64,000 nucleotides of DNA. Origin: Catellatospora paridis. GTDB lineage: Bacteria; Actinomycetota; Actinomycetes; Mycobacteriales; Micromonosporaceae. Position 1 is the stretch's first letter. Every line of letters starts with the position of its first letter. Location: positions 124,001-188,000 of the forward strand of contig NZ_WBZD01000017.1 in assembly GCF_009720365.1 (NCBI RefSeq), in the 5' to 3' direction. The translations under genes were made by a program, and so were the position numbers. The notes beneath the pieces are model-generated. The model searched no databases. It worked only from the letters and a program-made list of their open reading frames with translations, and was not told the origin of the DNA. Of the stretch, positions 49,637 through 58,135 are shown one piece after another.

Positions 49637-49753
49637 GTGGGCACGGGGTGCCGGGCGCGTCCGCCGATCGCGGCACGCACCCGGCACCGCCGTCTCCGAC
49701 CGGCCCCGGTCTGCGCAAGGCCCGACGGCCCCGCCGTCCGCAACAGCCGGGAG

Positions 49754-51010
49754 TCAGACCCGGCCTGCCGCGTAGACCCGTGCTCCGAGGTCGGCCAGGA
49801 CCGCGTTCGCCGCACGTCGGCCGGAGACCAGGGCGCCCTGGATCGAGCTGGTGTCGCGGTGGTCGCCGCAGACGTAGCGGCCGTAGCCGTGGCGCACCGG
49901 ACGGCGCATCCGGTGCGGGGCGGGCATTGCGGGCAGCGCGTGCGGGATGCGGTACGCGTCGAGGAACTCCCAGCCCGCGGTCGGCACCTCGTACAGCACG
50001 GACAACCGGGACCGGACCGCCCGTTCCAGCTCGTCGATCGGCGTCGTCGTGTCCAGGGTGGACGTCGCGATCAGCGCCCGGCCGTCGGTGGCGTACCCGG
50101 CCGCGGCCGCGGTGAGCACCACGGTGTTGGCCACCAGCCGGCCGCCCTCGGGGTCCAGGGTCAGCATCGGTTGGACGGACGGGGGGCCGAAGCAGGCGTG
50201 GTAGAACGTGGTCACGCCGTGCCAGGCGGGCGCACGCAGGCCGGGCAGCAGCGCCGCGGCCGAGGTCCCGTCCGTGGCCACCACGACGGCCCGCGCGGTG
50301 ACCTCCTCGCCGCCGTGCACCGCCACGCCGTGCGGGGTCAGCCCGTCCACCCGCGCACCGGTGCGGATCGTGCCCGCGGGCAGCCGGGACGCCAGCAGCC
50401 GGGGCAGGGCCCGCATGCCCTGGGCGGGCACGGCCGCCCCGCCACGCAGGAACATGCGCCACATGAGATGGAAGAATCGGCCCGAGGTGTCGAGCCGGTC
50501 CTCCAGGAACACTCCGGCCAGGAACGGGCGCAGCACCCGGTCCACCGTCGCCGGGGCCAGGTCGGCCGCCTTCAGTTCGTCGAGGGTGGACAGGTCGGGC
50601 TGGCGCAGCACCGCGGCGGTGGAGCCGAGCGTGTCCCGGGCTGCCAGCTCGACCAGCGTCAGCGCGTCCGCGGGCGGCACCAGCCCGGCGGCCAGCGCCA
50701 GGAACGCGGTCGGGCCGGGGCGCAGCTGGTGGGTGCGCCCGCCCCAGCGCACCGCCACCCCGCGGGTGAACGGCCGCAGGTGCAGGTCGGTCAGGTCGCA
50801 CTCGTCCTGCAGTGCCGGGTACGACGGGCACAGTGTCTGGAAGCCGCGGTCGAGCAGGAAGCCGTCGACGTGGTCGGTGCGCACCCGCCCGCCGATGTCG
50901 TCGGCCGCCTCCAGCACGGTCACTCGCAGCCCCGCCTCGGTGATCCGCCGGGCGGCGACCAGGCCGGCCAGGCCGGCGCCGACGACGGCGACGTCGCAGT
51001 GTTCCGCCAT
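49754..51010 (-). CDS. FAD-dependent amine-oxidase/phytoene-desaturase-type oxidoreductase
   Basis: This 418-residue protein has the Rossmann motif VAVVGAGLAGLVAARRI and the following VLEAADDIGGRVRTD, typical of amine oxidase, protoporphyrinogen oxidase and carotenoid desaturase flavoproteins. It ends with RYVCGDHRDTSSIQGALVSGRRAANAVL. It probably oxidises C-N or C-C bonds of a hydrophobic compound. ATG 51010 is divergent to the MFS gene, with operator site 9 between. Membership in the protoporphyrinogen-oxidase-like clan is notable beside tetrapyrrole-type genes, but the exact role is open. Confidence 0.82.
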   Translation of the reverse strand: MAEHCDVAVVGAGLAGLVAARRITEAGLRVTVLEAADDIGGRVRTDHVDGFLLDRGFQTLCPSYPALQDECDLTDLHLRPFTRGVAVRWGGRTHQLRPGPTAFLALAAGLVPPADALTLVELAARDTLGSTAAVLRQPDLSTLDELKAADLAPATVDRVLRPFLAGVFLEDRLDTSGRFFHLMWRMFLRGGAAVPAQGMRALPRLLASRLPAGTIRTGARVDGLTPHGVAVHGGEEVTARAVVVATDGTSAAALLPGLRAPAWHGVTTFYHACFGPPSVQPMLTLDPEGGRLVANTVVLTAAAAGYATDGRALIATSTLDTTTPIDELERAVRSRLSVLYEVPTAGWEFLDAYRIPHALPAMPAPHRMRRPVRHGYGRYVCGDHRDTSSIQGALVSGRRAANAVLADLGARVYAAGRV

Positions 51011-51090
51011 GCCCTCAGGCTAGGCCGCCGCACCTGCGGCGCAGCAGGTTTCGCCGGAGTGCGTCGATCGGCCGCTCCTGGTTCCTCTAG

Positions 51091-51105
51091 CGAAACGCCG
51101 TTTCC
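51091..51105. promoter_or_regulatory. Putative IclR-type operator, site 9
   Basis: CGAAAC-GCC-GTTTCC lies between the divergent FAD oxidoreductase and MFS genes. A CATAGGAT element six bases later matches the -10 region at site 7, and the left flank GGTTCCTCTAG is identical to that of site 7. Confidence 0.72.
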
Positions 51106-51164
51106 CGTACATAGGATGCTCGGCACCGGACCGGACCGCCCGGTCGAGCCCTGGAGGTAGGCGC

Positions 51165-52631
51165 ATGGCCGTCCCCGCCGTCGACGAGCAGGTCCGCGAG
51201 ATCGCCGCGTATCCGGGGCGGCCACCGGTGCGGGTGACGCGTGGCCGCGCCGCCCCGTTCGGCTGGTGGCCCGCGGTCTGCATCGCGCTGGTCGCGCTGG
51301 TCGACCGGATCGAGTACAACCTGCTCGCCGGGGCGCTGCCCGCGATCCAGCGCGAGTTCGGGTTCGACGACGGCGCGGCCGGGGCCATCGCCACCGCGGG
51401 TGCGATCGCGGCGGTGCTCCTGCTGCTGCCCGCCGGGCGGCTGGCCGACACCGGGCGGCGCACCTGGACCGTGGCCGCCGTGGTCGCGGTGTGGGCGCTG
51501 CTCACCCTCGGCACCGGCCTGGCCGGCTCCTACGCGATGCTGTTCGGGGTGCGGGTGCTGCTCGGCGCGGCCGGGCAGCTCTACAACCCGCCGTCGTCCA
51601 GCCTGCTCGGCGACCTCTACCCGGGCCCCAGCCGGGCCCGCGCCTACGGGCTCGAACGCGCCGCGTACTTCGCCGGGCTGCCGATCGGGGTCATCGCGGG
51701 CGGGGCGCTGGCCAAGGCGTACGACTGGCGCACCGGCTTCTTCCTCGTCGCGATCCCCGGCGCGGTCATCGCGGTGCTCATGCTCACCGTGCGCGAGCCG
51801 GTCCGCGGCGTCGGCGACCGGCTCAGCGCCTGGTACGCCGACCCCGCCCCGGAGACGGCCGCCGCGTCGCAGCCTGCGGGCGGGGCGGCACCGCCCGTGG
51901 CGGGCTCCGCGGTCGCAGTGGACACCGGGCCGGCGATCCCGGCCGAGGTGGCCGTGCCCGGCAAGGGCGCCGCGGGACTGGCGGGCCTGGCGGCGCAGGT
52001 GCGCGAGCTGTGGGGCATCCGCACGCTGCGGTCCGTGGTGAGCGGGCTGAGCATCCTGTTCTTCGGGCTGGGCGGGCTGTTCTTCTGGATGCCGTCGTTC
52101 TACCAGCGCGAATTCGGGCTCGACGAGGCCGCGTCGGCCGCGGTCGGCGGCGGCGCGGGCCTGGTCGGCATCCTCGCGGGCATCGGCCTGGGCAGCTGGC
52201 TCGGCGACCGCGGGCACGGCCGCCGTCCCGGCTGGCGGGTGCGGCTCGGAGGCTGGTCGCTGCTGTTCGGCACCGTTGCGCTGGCCGGGGCCGTGGCGGT
52301 CGGTCCGTTCGTGCCGCAGGTGGTCTGCTTCGGACTCGCCAACGTCGGCTTCGCCGGGGCCATCGCGAACCTGACCGCGGCCAACGCCGACGTGGTCGCC
52401 GCCTCCCGCCGCGGCCTGGGCTTCGCGGTGCTCCAATCGGTGATCACCCTGGGCGGCGCGCTCGGTCCCTGGCTCATCGGCGAGGCCTCCGACGCCACCG
52501 GCTCGCTGCGCCTGGCGTACGCCGTGGTCATCGCGCCGCTGGTGATCGGCAGCCTGATCGTGCTCCGGGCCTGGCGCGGCTACGACGCCGACGCCGCGGC
52601 CGCCCTGTCCCCCCGCGACACGCCCTCTTGA
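51165..52631 (+). CDS. MFS transporter, spinster-like
   Basis: This 488-residue protein has 12 predicted membrane helices. The first loop motif ALVDRIEYNLLAGALPAIQREFGFDDGAAGAI and LPAGRLADTGRRTW (MFS motif A) are typical of the spinster-like MFS branch. A central hydrophilic loop of about 80 residues is Pro/Ala-rich. ATG 51165 has GGAGGT seven bases upstream. Its expression from an IclR-type operator suggests import of the pathway substrate or export of a product. Confidence 0.87.
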   Translation: MAVPAVDEQVREIAAYPGRPPVRVTRGRAAPFGWWPAVCIALVALVDRIEYNLLAGALPAIQREFGFDDGAAGAIATAGAIAAVLLLLPAGRLADTGRRTWTVAAVVAVWALLTLGTGLAGSYAMLFGVRVLLGAAGQLYNPPSSSLLGDLYPGPSRARAYGLERAAYFAGLPIGVIAGGALAKAYDWRTGFFLVAIPGAVIAVLMLTVREPVRGVGDRLSAWYADPAPETAAASQPAGGAAPPVAGSAVAVDTGPAIPAEVAVPGKGAAGLAGLAAQVRELWGIRTLRSVVSGLSILFFGLGGLFFWMPSFYQREFGLDEAASAAVGGGAGLVGILAGIGLGSWLGDRGHGRRPGWRVRLGGWSLLFGTVALAGAVAVGPFVPQVVCFGLANVGFAGAIANLTAANADVVAASRRGLGFAVLQSVITLGGALGPWLIGEASDATGSLRLAYAVVIAPLVIGSLIVLRAWRGYDADAAAALSPRDTPS

Positions 52632-52644
52632 TCGTCCGGCGGCG

Positions 52645-54279
52645 TCAGCCGCGTTCGACGACCAGCAGCTTCTGCGCGGTGACCACGGCGACCGCCAGGG
52701 TCTTGTAGCCGACCTCGTCGAACAGCACCGTCATCCGGTCCTTCTCGTAGCCGAGCACCATGCCGGTGCCCCAGTCGGCGTGGCGCACCGTGCAGTGCAG
52801 CGGGTACGGCACGTCGTCGGGCAGCACCTCCGAGGTGCCCTCGTGGCAGCTGTCGCAGTGGCCGCAGGTGTCGTTGAGCTGCTCGCCGAAGTAGCCCAGC
52901 AGCGCCTGCACCCGGCAGCCGCGCATCTCGGCGAACCGGCGCATCATGTCGGTGCGCGAGCGCTGGCCCGCCTGGTATCGCCCGTGCTCGGCGATCGCGT
53001 CCCGGGCGGCCTGGTCGGGAAGCGGCGCGAAGCGCGGCACGCTCAGCTCGCCCTTGTTGCCGGTCGCCACCGCGCCCACCTGCTCCAGCAGGCTCAGGTG
53101 CGCGGCGAGCTTGCGGGCGTTGTATCCGGTGGTCTTGGCCAGCGCAGTCTTGGTGACCGGGCCGCTGTGCAGGGCCGCGGCCACGGTGCGCAGCTCGGCG
53201 AGATCGGGCGCGCCGCCGTTGAAGAAGCGTTGCAGGGCCACGTCCTCGGCGCGGTGCAGCAGCAGCGCGTGCGCCGGGTCGCCGTCGCGGCCGGCCCGGC
53301 CGATCTCCTGCAGGTAGCTGTCGGGGGAGTCCGGCAGGGCCATGTGCGCCACGAAGCGGATGTTCGGCTTGTCGATGCCCATGCCGAAGGCCGACGTGGC
53401 GACCATGATCGGCACCCGGTCGGCGAGGAACGCCTCGTGCGCGCGGGCGCGCACCCCGGCCGCCAGGCCCCCGTGGTACGCCGTGGCCTCGTGGCCGGCG
53501 TCGCTGAGTCGCTGGGCCAGTTCCTCGGCGGCCCGCCGGGTCGGCACGTACACGATGCCCGGCGGGGTGGCCTCCTCCAGCAGCTTGAGCAGCCGCCGCC
53601 AGCGGTAGTCCTCGCTGGGGCAGTGGGTGGCCTCCAGGAACAGGTTGGGCCGGTCCAGCCCGGTCAGCACCACCTTGGGCTTGCGCAGCCCGAGGCGGGC
53701 GATGATGTCCTCGCGCATCGGCGGCGATGCGGTGGCCGTCAGCGCCACCACCGGCGGGCGGCCCAGGGCCCGGATCAGATGCCCGATGGTGAGGTAGTCG
53801 GGCCGGAAGTCGTGGCCCCAGGACGAGATGCAGTGCGCCTCGTCCACCGCGACCAGCTTCGGGCGCAGCGCCTTGACCTCGGCCATCCGCTCCGGCGAGC
53901 TGAGCTGCTCCGGGGTGATGAACAGGAACCGGGCGGTGCCCGCCCGCAGCTCCTGCAGGGCTGCGGCCTGCTTCGCGGGGGTCTCCGCGGAGCTGATCCG
54001 CACCGCCCGCAGGGCCGGGTTGCCGCGGTCGTTGAGGTTGGCGATCTGGTCCTGCTGCAGTGCCAGCAGCGGGGAGATCACCACGGTGGGTCCCTTCAGG
54101 AGGGACGCGGTGACCTGGTAGACGGCCGACTTTCCGCCACCGGTGGGCAGCACCACCACCGCGTCGCGGCCGCGCAGCAGGGCGCGCATGGCGTCCAGCT
54201 GCGCGGGCCGCAACCGGTTCCAGCCGAAGTGGTCACGGGCGGCGCGACGCAGGCGCAGGGAGCGGAATAAGAACATCAT
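52645..54279 (-). CDS. recQ: RecQ-family ATP-dependent DNA helicase
   Basis: This 544-residue protein has Walker A PTGGGKSAVYQ, Walker B VAVDEAHCISSWGHDFRPDY, motif III ALTATAS, motif V ATSAFGMGIDKPNIR and motif VI QEIGRAGRDG. It is followed by a RecQ zinc-binding domain ending C-x2-C (CGHCDSC) and a short C-terminal domain. It unwinds DNA in recombination repair. ATG 54279 is the best start, with 54276 next to it. No HRDC domain is present, which is a common shorter form. It is unrelated to the catabolic genes. Confidence 0.92.
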   Translation of the reverse strand: MMFLFRSLRLRRAARDHFGWNRLRPAQLDAMRALLRGRDAVVVLPTGGGKSAVYQVTASLLKGPTVVISPLLALQQDQIANLNDRGNPALRAVRISSAETPAKQAAALQELRAGTARFLFITPEQLSSPERMAEVKALRPKLVAVDEAHCISSWGHDFRPDYLTIGHLIRALGRPPVVALTATASPPMREDIIARLGLRKPKVVLTGLDRPNLFLEATHCPSEDYRWRRLLKLLEEATPPGIVYVPTRRAAEELAQRLSDAGHEATAYHGGLAAGVRARAHEAFLADRVPIMVATSAFGMGIDKPNIRFVAHMALPDSPDSYLQEIGRAGRDGDPAHALLLHRAEDVALQRFFNGGAPDLAELRTVAAALHSGPVTKTALAKTTGYNARKLAAHLSLLEQVGAVATGNKGELSVPRFAPLPDQAARDAIAEHGRYQAGQRSRTDMMRRFAEMRGCRVQALLGYFGEQLNDTCGHCDSCHEGTSEVLPDDVPYPLHCTVRHADWGTGMVLGYEKDRMTVLFDEVGYKTLAVAVVTAQKLLVVERG

Positions 54280-54354
54280 CGCCGCGACTCTAACCAGTTC
54301 CGCCGACACGCAAACGTCACCGCCATGCCATCCGTAGACGCGTATGGATGAAGA

Positions 54355-54834
54355 TCAGCTGTCGACAGCGCCCGTGACCAGGTTCGCTATCGCGGCGGCG
54401 GCCTCTGGCAGATTTTCGTCACCGGGGCAGTCGGTGAACGTGACGGTGACCGTTCCGGGGTCTCCTGTCCGGTCCACGGTCACCGTGTACTGGAAGGCGT
54501 CGGCGCAGTTGGTCGGCGTGGTGGGACGCGCGGCCTCGGTGTCCAGGCGCGGATCGGCGGCGAGAGTCTGCAACTGCTCGCGCTCCGATGTGGTCAGCTT
54601 GCCCGATTTGCTGGTTCTGGCGCGGTCCGTCGCGGTCCACGCGCCCGCCGGGTCGACCGTGATCTGGTCGTCGACCCCGGCAAAGCCGCCGGTGCGGTGC
54701 ACGACGACCGAGGCCGGGCTGGGCGAGACCCATCCGCCGGGGCCAGGCGAGGCGCCGGGATCCGCGGGGCCGGACGCGCAGGCGGTGGTGAGCGACAGCA
54801 GTGCCGCGAGGGCGGCGATACGCAGTGCGGTCAT
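54355..54834 (-). CDS. Lipoprotein, possible emfourin-like
   Basis: This 159-residue protein has a lipoprotein signal ending in the lipobox LTTAC, then a Pro/Ser-rich spacer. Its small domain RTGGFAGVDDQITVDPAGAWTATDRARTSKSGKLTTSEREQLQTLAADPRL resembles the emfourin-type protease-inhibitor fold as I recall it. ATG 54834 is chosen; the longer start would add an uncharacteristic basic extension. A paralog of the same layout is the next gene (54902-55453). Confidence 0.6.
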   Translation of the reverse strand: MTALRIAALAALLSLTTACASGPADPGASPGPGGWVSPSPASVVVHRTGGFAGVDDQITVDPAGAWTATDRARTSKSGKLTTSEREQLQTLAADPRLDTEAARPTTPTNCADAFQYTVTVDRTGDPGTVTVTFTDCPGDENLPEAAAAIANLVTGAVDS

Positions 54835-54901
54835 GTGCCGTTGGACGGCCCGGATCGCGGGCCGGTTGCCCGCCGGCGGTGCTTCATTCATGACCATCAG
54901 T

Positions 54902-55453
54902 CTATGCGCCCTGGTGGGCCGGCGGGCCGGCGGCCATGGCCCGGGCTCCGACCCAGTCCGTCGCGTCCATCAGCAGGTTGGCGATGCCCGCGGCGACCGG
55001 TGGCGCCGCGGCGTCCGGGCACTCGGCGTAGCCGATCGTGACGTTGCGGTCCGGGTGCACGACATACAGCCAGACGCGGAAGGCGTCCGGGCACGAGGTC
55101 GGCGGGTGGCTCTGGCGACCCTCGTCGCGCAGGCGCGGATCGGCCAGCAGCGCGGTCAACTGCGCCTGCTGCTCCCAGGTCAGCGTGCCGGACGCCTTGT
55201 CCCGGCCGCCCCGGTAGGTGCGCCAGGAGCCGTCCGGCAGCACCATGGCGCTCTCGTCGCGAAACGGCCGCCCGCCGTTGCGGACCACGTTGATGAGGGC
55301 GCCGTGCTCGACCGGGTCGGGGTCGCGCACGGCCTGCTCGCCGCCGGTGCACGCGGCGAACACCGGCAGCATCGCGGCGACCACGGCCGCCGCCCGCAGC
55401 CTTCGGCCGGGACCTGTGCGGCGTGCCCGGTGGGATGTCGGTGAACGGTGCAC
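54902..55453 (-). CDS. Lipoprotein, paralog of 54355-54834
   Basis: This protein of about 183 residues has a lipoprotein signal with the lipobox FAACTGG, and a domain with GRPFRDESAMVLPDGSWRTYRGGRDKASGTLTWEQQAQLTALLADPRL matching the neighbour's layout (L..EQ.QL..L.ADPRL). Two cysteines in the C-terminal part (TSCPDAF and YAECPDAA) match NCADAF and TDCPGDE in the neighbour, so a disulfide is likely. The duplicated pair is probably extracytoplasmic. The function is unknown. Confidence 0.6.
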   Translation of the reverse strand: MHRSPTSHRARRTGPGRRLRAAAVVAAMLPVFAACTGGEQAVRDPDPVEHGALINVVRNGGRPFRDESAMVLPDGSWRTYRGGRDKASGTLTWEQQAQLTALLADPRLRDEGRQSHPPTSCPDAFRVWLYVVHPDRNVTIGYAECPDAAAPPVAAGIANLLMDATDWVGARAMAAGPPAHQGA

Positions 55454-55535
55454 ACAGGGCAATCTACTCAACCGGGCAACCCGGCGCGCGCTCGCAACGC
55501 GGCCGAGTCCCGCCGGGCCGGTGACACCGGGCCGA

Positions 55536-56204
55536 TCAGTCGGAGATTCCGGCACGTGCCCGCAGCGCGGCAAGATCCAGCACGGCCACCGACATCCGGC
55601 TGGTGCGGATCCAGCCGGCGCTGCGCAGCACGCCCAGCGCCTTGCTGACCGCCTCGCGGGACGCGCCCACCCAGCCCGCCAGCTCGTCCTGCGACAGCGG
55701 CAGCGCGATGGCGATCACGTCGCCGTCGGGCCGGCCGAACCGCTCGGCCAGCTCGACCAGCCGCGCGGCGACCCGGCCGGTGCTGTCCTGCGCGCCGAAC
55801 TCGACGCGTTTGCGGTCGGCGTCGCGCAGCCGCTCGGTGAGCAGCCGCATCAGCAGGAACGCCACCCGGCCGTGGGCCTGCAGGTAGGCCTCGAACTCCG
55901 GCAGCGCCATGACCAGCGCCGTCACCGGCTCCAACGCGGTCAGCGTGGCCGACCGCGGCGCCCGGTCCACCGCCGACAGCTCGCCGAGCAGCGCGCCGGG
56001 TCCGCGTACGGCGAGCACGACCTCGCCGCCCGCGGCGGTGTGCGAGGACGCCTTGACCCGCCCGGCGCGTAGCATGGCGACCCAGTCCGAGCGGTCGGCC
56101 TCCCGGCACAGCACCTCGCCGCGGCTCCACCGCCGCAGCGCGCTGCGCCGGGTGAACTGCTCCTGCTCAGCGGGAGTGAGCAGGCTCCAGAAATCCCCAC
56201 TCAC
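55536..56204 (-). CDS. Crp/Fnr-family transcriptional regulator
   Basis: This 222-residue protein has an N-terminal cyclic-nucleotide-binding domain (VLCREADRSDWVAMLRAGRVKASSHTAAGGEVVLAVRGPGALLGELSAVDRAPRSATLTAL) with the phosphate-binding GELSAVDRAPRSAT, a long dimer helix and a C-terminal HTH (LSQDELAGWVGASREAVSKALGVLRSAGWI). The GELS...RSAT pattern matches a cAMP-binding Crp. GTG 56204 overlaps a micro-ORF by GTGA, which links it to the adenylate cyclase gene. The pair is a cAMP signalling unit. Confidence 0.9.
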   Translation of the reverse strand: MSGDFWSLLTPAEQEQFTRRSALRRWSRGEVLCREADRSDWVAMLRAGRVKASSHTAAGGEVVLAVRGPGALLGELSAVDRAPRSATLTALEPVTALVMALPEFEAYLQAHGRVAFLLMRLLTERLRDADRKRVEFGAQDSTGRVAARLVELAERFGRPDGDVIAIALPLSQDELAGWVGASREAVSKALGVLRSAGWIRTSRMSVAVLDLAALRARAGISD

Positions 56205-56275
56205 GCCTTCTCCTCGCTGCGCTCGTCGGCGGCATGAGTGCAGGCCGTCATGGTTCGCTCGCTGCGCTCGCTCAC
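56201..56275 (-). CDS. Bridging micro-ORF (24 residues) of the ERSEEKA type
   Basis: It starts GTGA-overlapped with the adenylate cyclase stop and ends GTGA-overlapped with the Crp start. It contains HAADERSEEKA, identical in pattern to the repeats at 24105-24303 and 58824-58921. The cyclase itself ends with ...HAADARSEEKA, so its last codons are another copy of the cassette. Confidence 0.5.
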   Translation of the reverse strand: MSERSERTMTACTHAADERSEEKA

Positions 56276-57996
56276 GCCTTCTCCTCGCTGCGCGCGTCGG
56301 CGGCATGGGCAGGGGCCCGCGCCACGGTGTGCATCCCCGTGACGGCGTACGCGCGTACCGTGGCGATCCGGCCCTTGACGGGCAGGTCGCCCAGCGGCTG
56401 GGCGATGATCGCGCGCCCGGCGGCCAGGCGGGTCGCCTCGCCGATGACGACCTGGCCGGGCTCGGCGAGGGTCTGCAGGCGGGCTGCGACGTTGACGGCG
56501 TCGCCCATCGCGTTGAAGCCGCGCAGCTGCTCGCTGCCGATGTTGCCGACCAGCGCCGGGCCGGTGTTCGCGCCGACCCGGAAGCGCGGCCAGTCGGGGT
56601 GCCCGGCGGCGATCGCGTCGACCCCGCGCTGCATGGCCAGTGCCGCGCGCACCGCCCGCAGCGCGTGGTCGGGCTGCCGGGCCGGGGCGTTGAACAGCGC
56701 CAGCAGGGCGTCGCCGACGAACTGCACCACGGTGCCGCCGTTGTCGAGGATCGCCGGCACCGCCACGCCGTGGTAGCGGTTGAGCATCCGCACGATCTCG
56801 GCCGGTTCGACGCCCTCGGAGAACGTGGTGAAGCCGCGCAGGTCGGCGAAGAGCGCGGTCACCTCGACCACCTCGCCGCCGAGCGCGGCCTGGTCGGGGT
56901 CGGCCAGCAGTGCGGCGGCCACGTCCGGTGACAGGTAGTGCCGGAACAGGGTGCCCAGCGTGCGCGACACCTCCCGCTCGGCCGACAGTGCCGCCGCGGC
57001 CCGGTCCAGCACCGCGGTCTGGCCTTCGGTGAGCCCGAAGCGTTCGGCCAGGCGGGCGGCGACCGGCCGGGTGGCCGCCCCGGTGCGCTCGCGCTCCTGC
57101 AGCGCGGTGACCAGCTCCTCCAGCGCCGCACCGTATTCGGCGCGGATCGCGCGGGCCGTCTGGTCCAGGGTGATCGCGTCGAACAGGCCGGCGCTGCCGC
57201 CCTCGCGGCCGTACTGCACGTACGCGCTGTAGGCGACGAAGCCGAACGCGAACGCCAGCAGCAGGTGCCACTCCCACCAGGACAGCTGCCACTTGTACGC
57301 CAGCAGCACCGCCACGCTCGACTCGGCCAGCAGCGTGAACGCGGTGACGATGCTGATCAGCATGGCGGCGGGCTTGCGCCGGTGCATGGCGAAGTAGCGC
57401 AGCGCGGCGACCAGGTAGAGCACGACGGTGGCCGCGGTGACCCAGGCCATCGCGCCCTGCACGTCGCGCGGGCCGGGCCGGGCACTGAGCGGCGGCAGGT
57501 CCAGCAGCTCGACGACGCCCCAGCCCAGGATCAGCAACCACAGCCCGCCTTGCAGGTATGGCCGCGCCCGCAGTACCGCCGCGCCCCGCGCCCCCTCCAA
57601 GGGCAGCGACGAGACCAGCGCGAACACCGACGCCACGGCCAGGCCCACCGGCTGCGACAGGTCAAAGCCGACGGAGGCGTGGTGCACCAGCACGCCCGGC
57701 GTGGCCAGCGCGTGCAGCAGCAGGAAACCGGCGCTGGCCAGGAACGCCAGCGACACCAGCAGCAGTCGCGCGTCGGCCCGCTTGCGCGCCACGGCGGAGA
57801 TCCGGATGCCCAGCACCACGTTCACCGCGGCGACGACCAGCACCAGCCAGAAGTGGCTGTGCGAGTCGTGCCAGGAGATGTCCGCGCCCGGCACGGCCAG
57901 CAGCAGCCACAGCCCCGCCATCGGCAGCGCGAGGTGCAGCAGCCAGACCAGGGCGCGCACCGGCTGGACGGCGGGAGGGAGGAAGGGCCGCGACAC
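56272..57996 (-). CDS. Membrane-bound class III adenylate cyclase
   Basis: This 574-residue protein has about six N-terminal membrane helices (1-260), a linker helix and a class III cyclase domain from about 360: LFADLRGFTTFSEGV (metal Asp), GGTVVQFVGDALLALFNAP (second metal Asp), GANTGPALVGNIGSEQLRGFNAMGDAVNVAARLQ. It makes cAMP from ATP in response to a membrane signal. Its last residues HAADARSEEKA are derived from the repeat cassette. GTG 57996 is the only convincing start. It is followed through a micro-ORF by the Crp gene, so both are made from one message. Confidence 0.9.
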   Translation of the reverse strand: MSRPFLPPAVQPVRALVWLLHLALPMAGLWLLLAVPGADISWHDSHSHFWLVLVVAAVNVVLGIRISAVARKRADARLLLVSLAFLASAGFLLLHALATPGVLVHHASVGFDLSQPVGLAVASVFALVSSLPLEGARGAAVLRARPYLQGGLWLLILGWGVVELLDLPPLSARPGPRDVQGAMAWVTAATVVLYLVAALRYFAMHRRKPAAMLISIVTAFTLLAESSVAVLLAYKWQLSWWEWHLLLAFAFGFVAYSAYVQYGREGGSAGLFDAITLDQTARAIRAEYGAALEELVTALQERERTGAATRPVAARLAERFGLTEGQTAVLDRAAAALSAEREVSRTLGTLFRHYLSPDVAAALLADPDQAALGGEVVEVTALFADLRGFTTFSEGVEPAEIVRMLNRYHGVAVPAILDNGGTVVQFVGDALLALFNAPARQPDHALRAVRAALAMQRGVDAIAAGHPDWPRFRVGANTGPALVGNIGSEQLRGFNAMGDAVNVAARLQTLAEPGQVVIGEATRLAAGRAIIAQPLGDLPVKGRIATVRAYAVTGMHTVARAPAHAADARSEEKA

Positions 57997-58135
57997 GCCG
58001 ACACCCTACGCCCCGCGACACCGCCGCAGAACTGTCGCGAATGCGCTGTGTGGACTAGTACGCAGACTCCCGCCCGCTCACGCGGTTGGCTGGACCCGTC
58101 GCCGGTGCTGTGTCCGGCGGCGTTAGGAGCTGACC

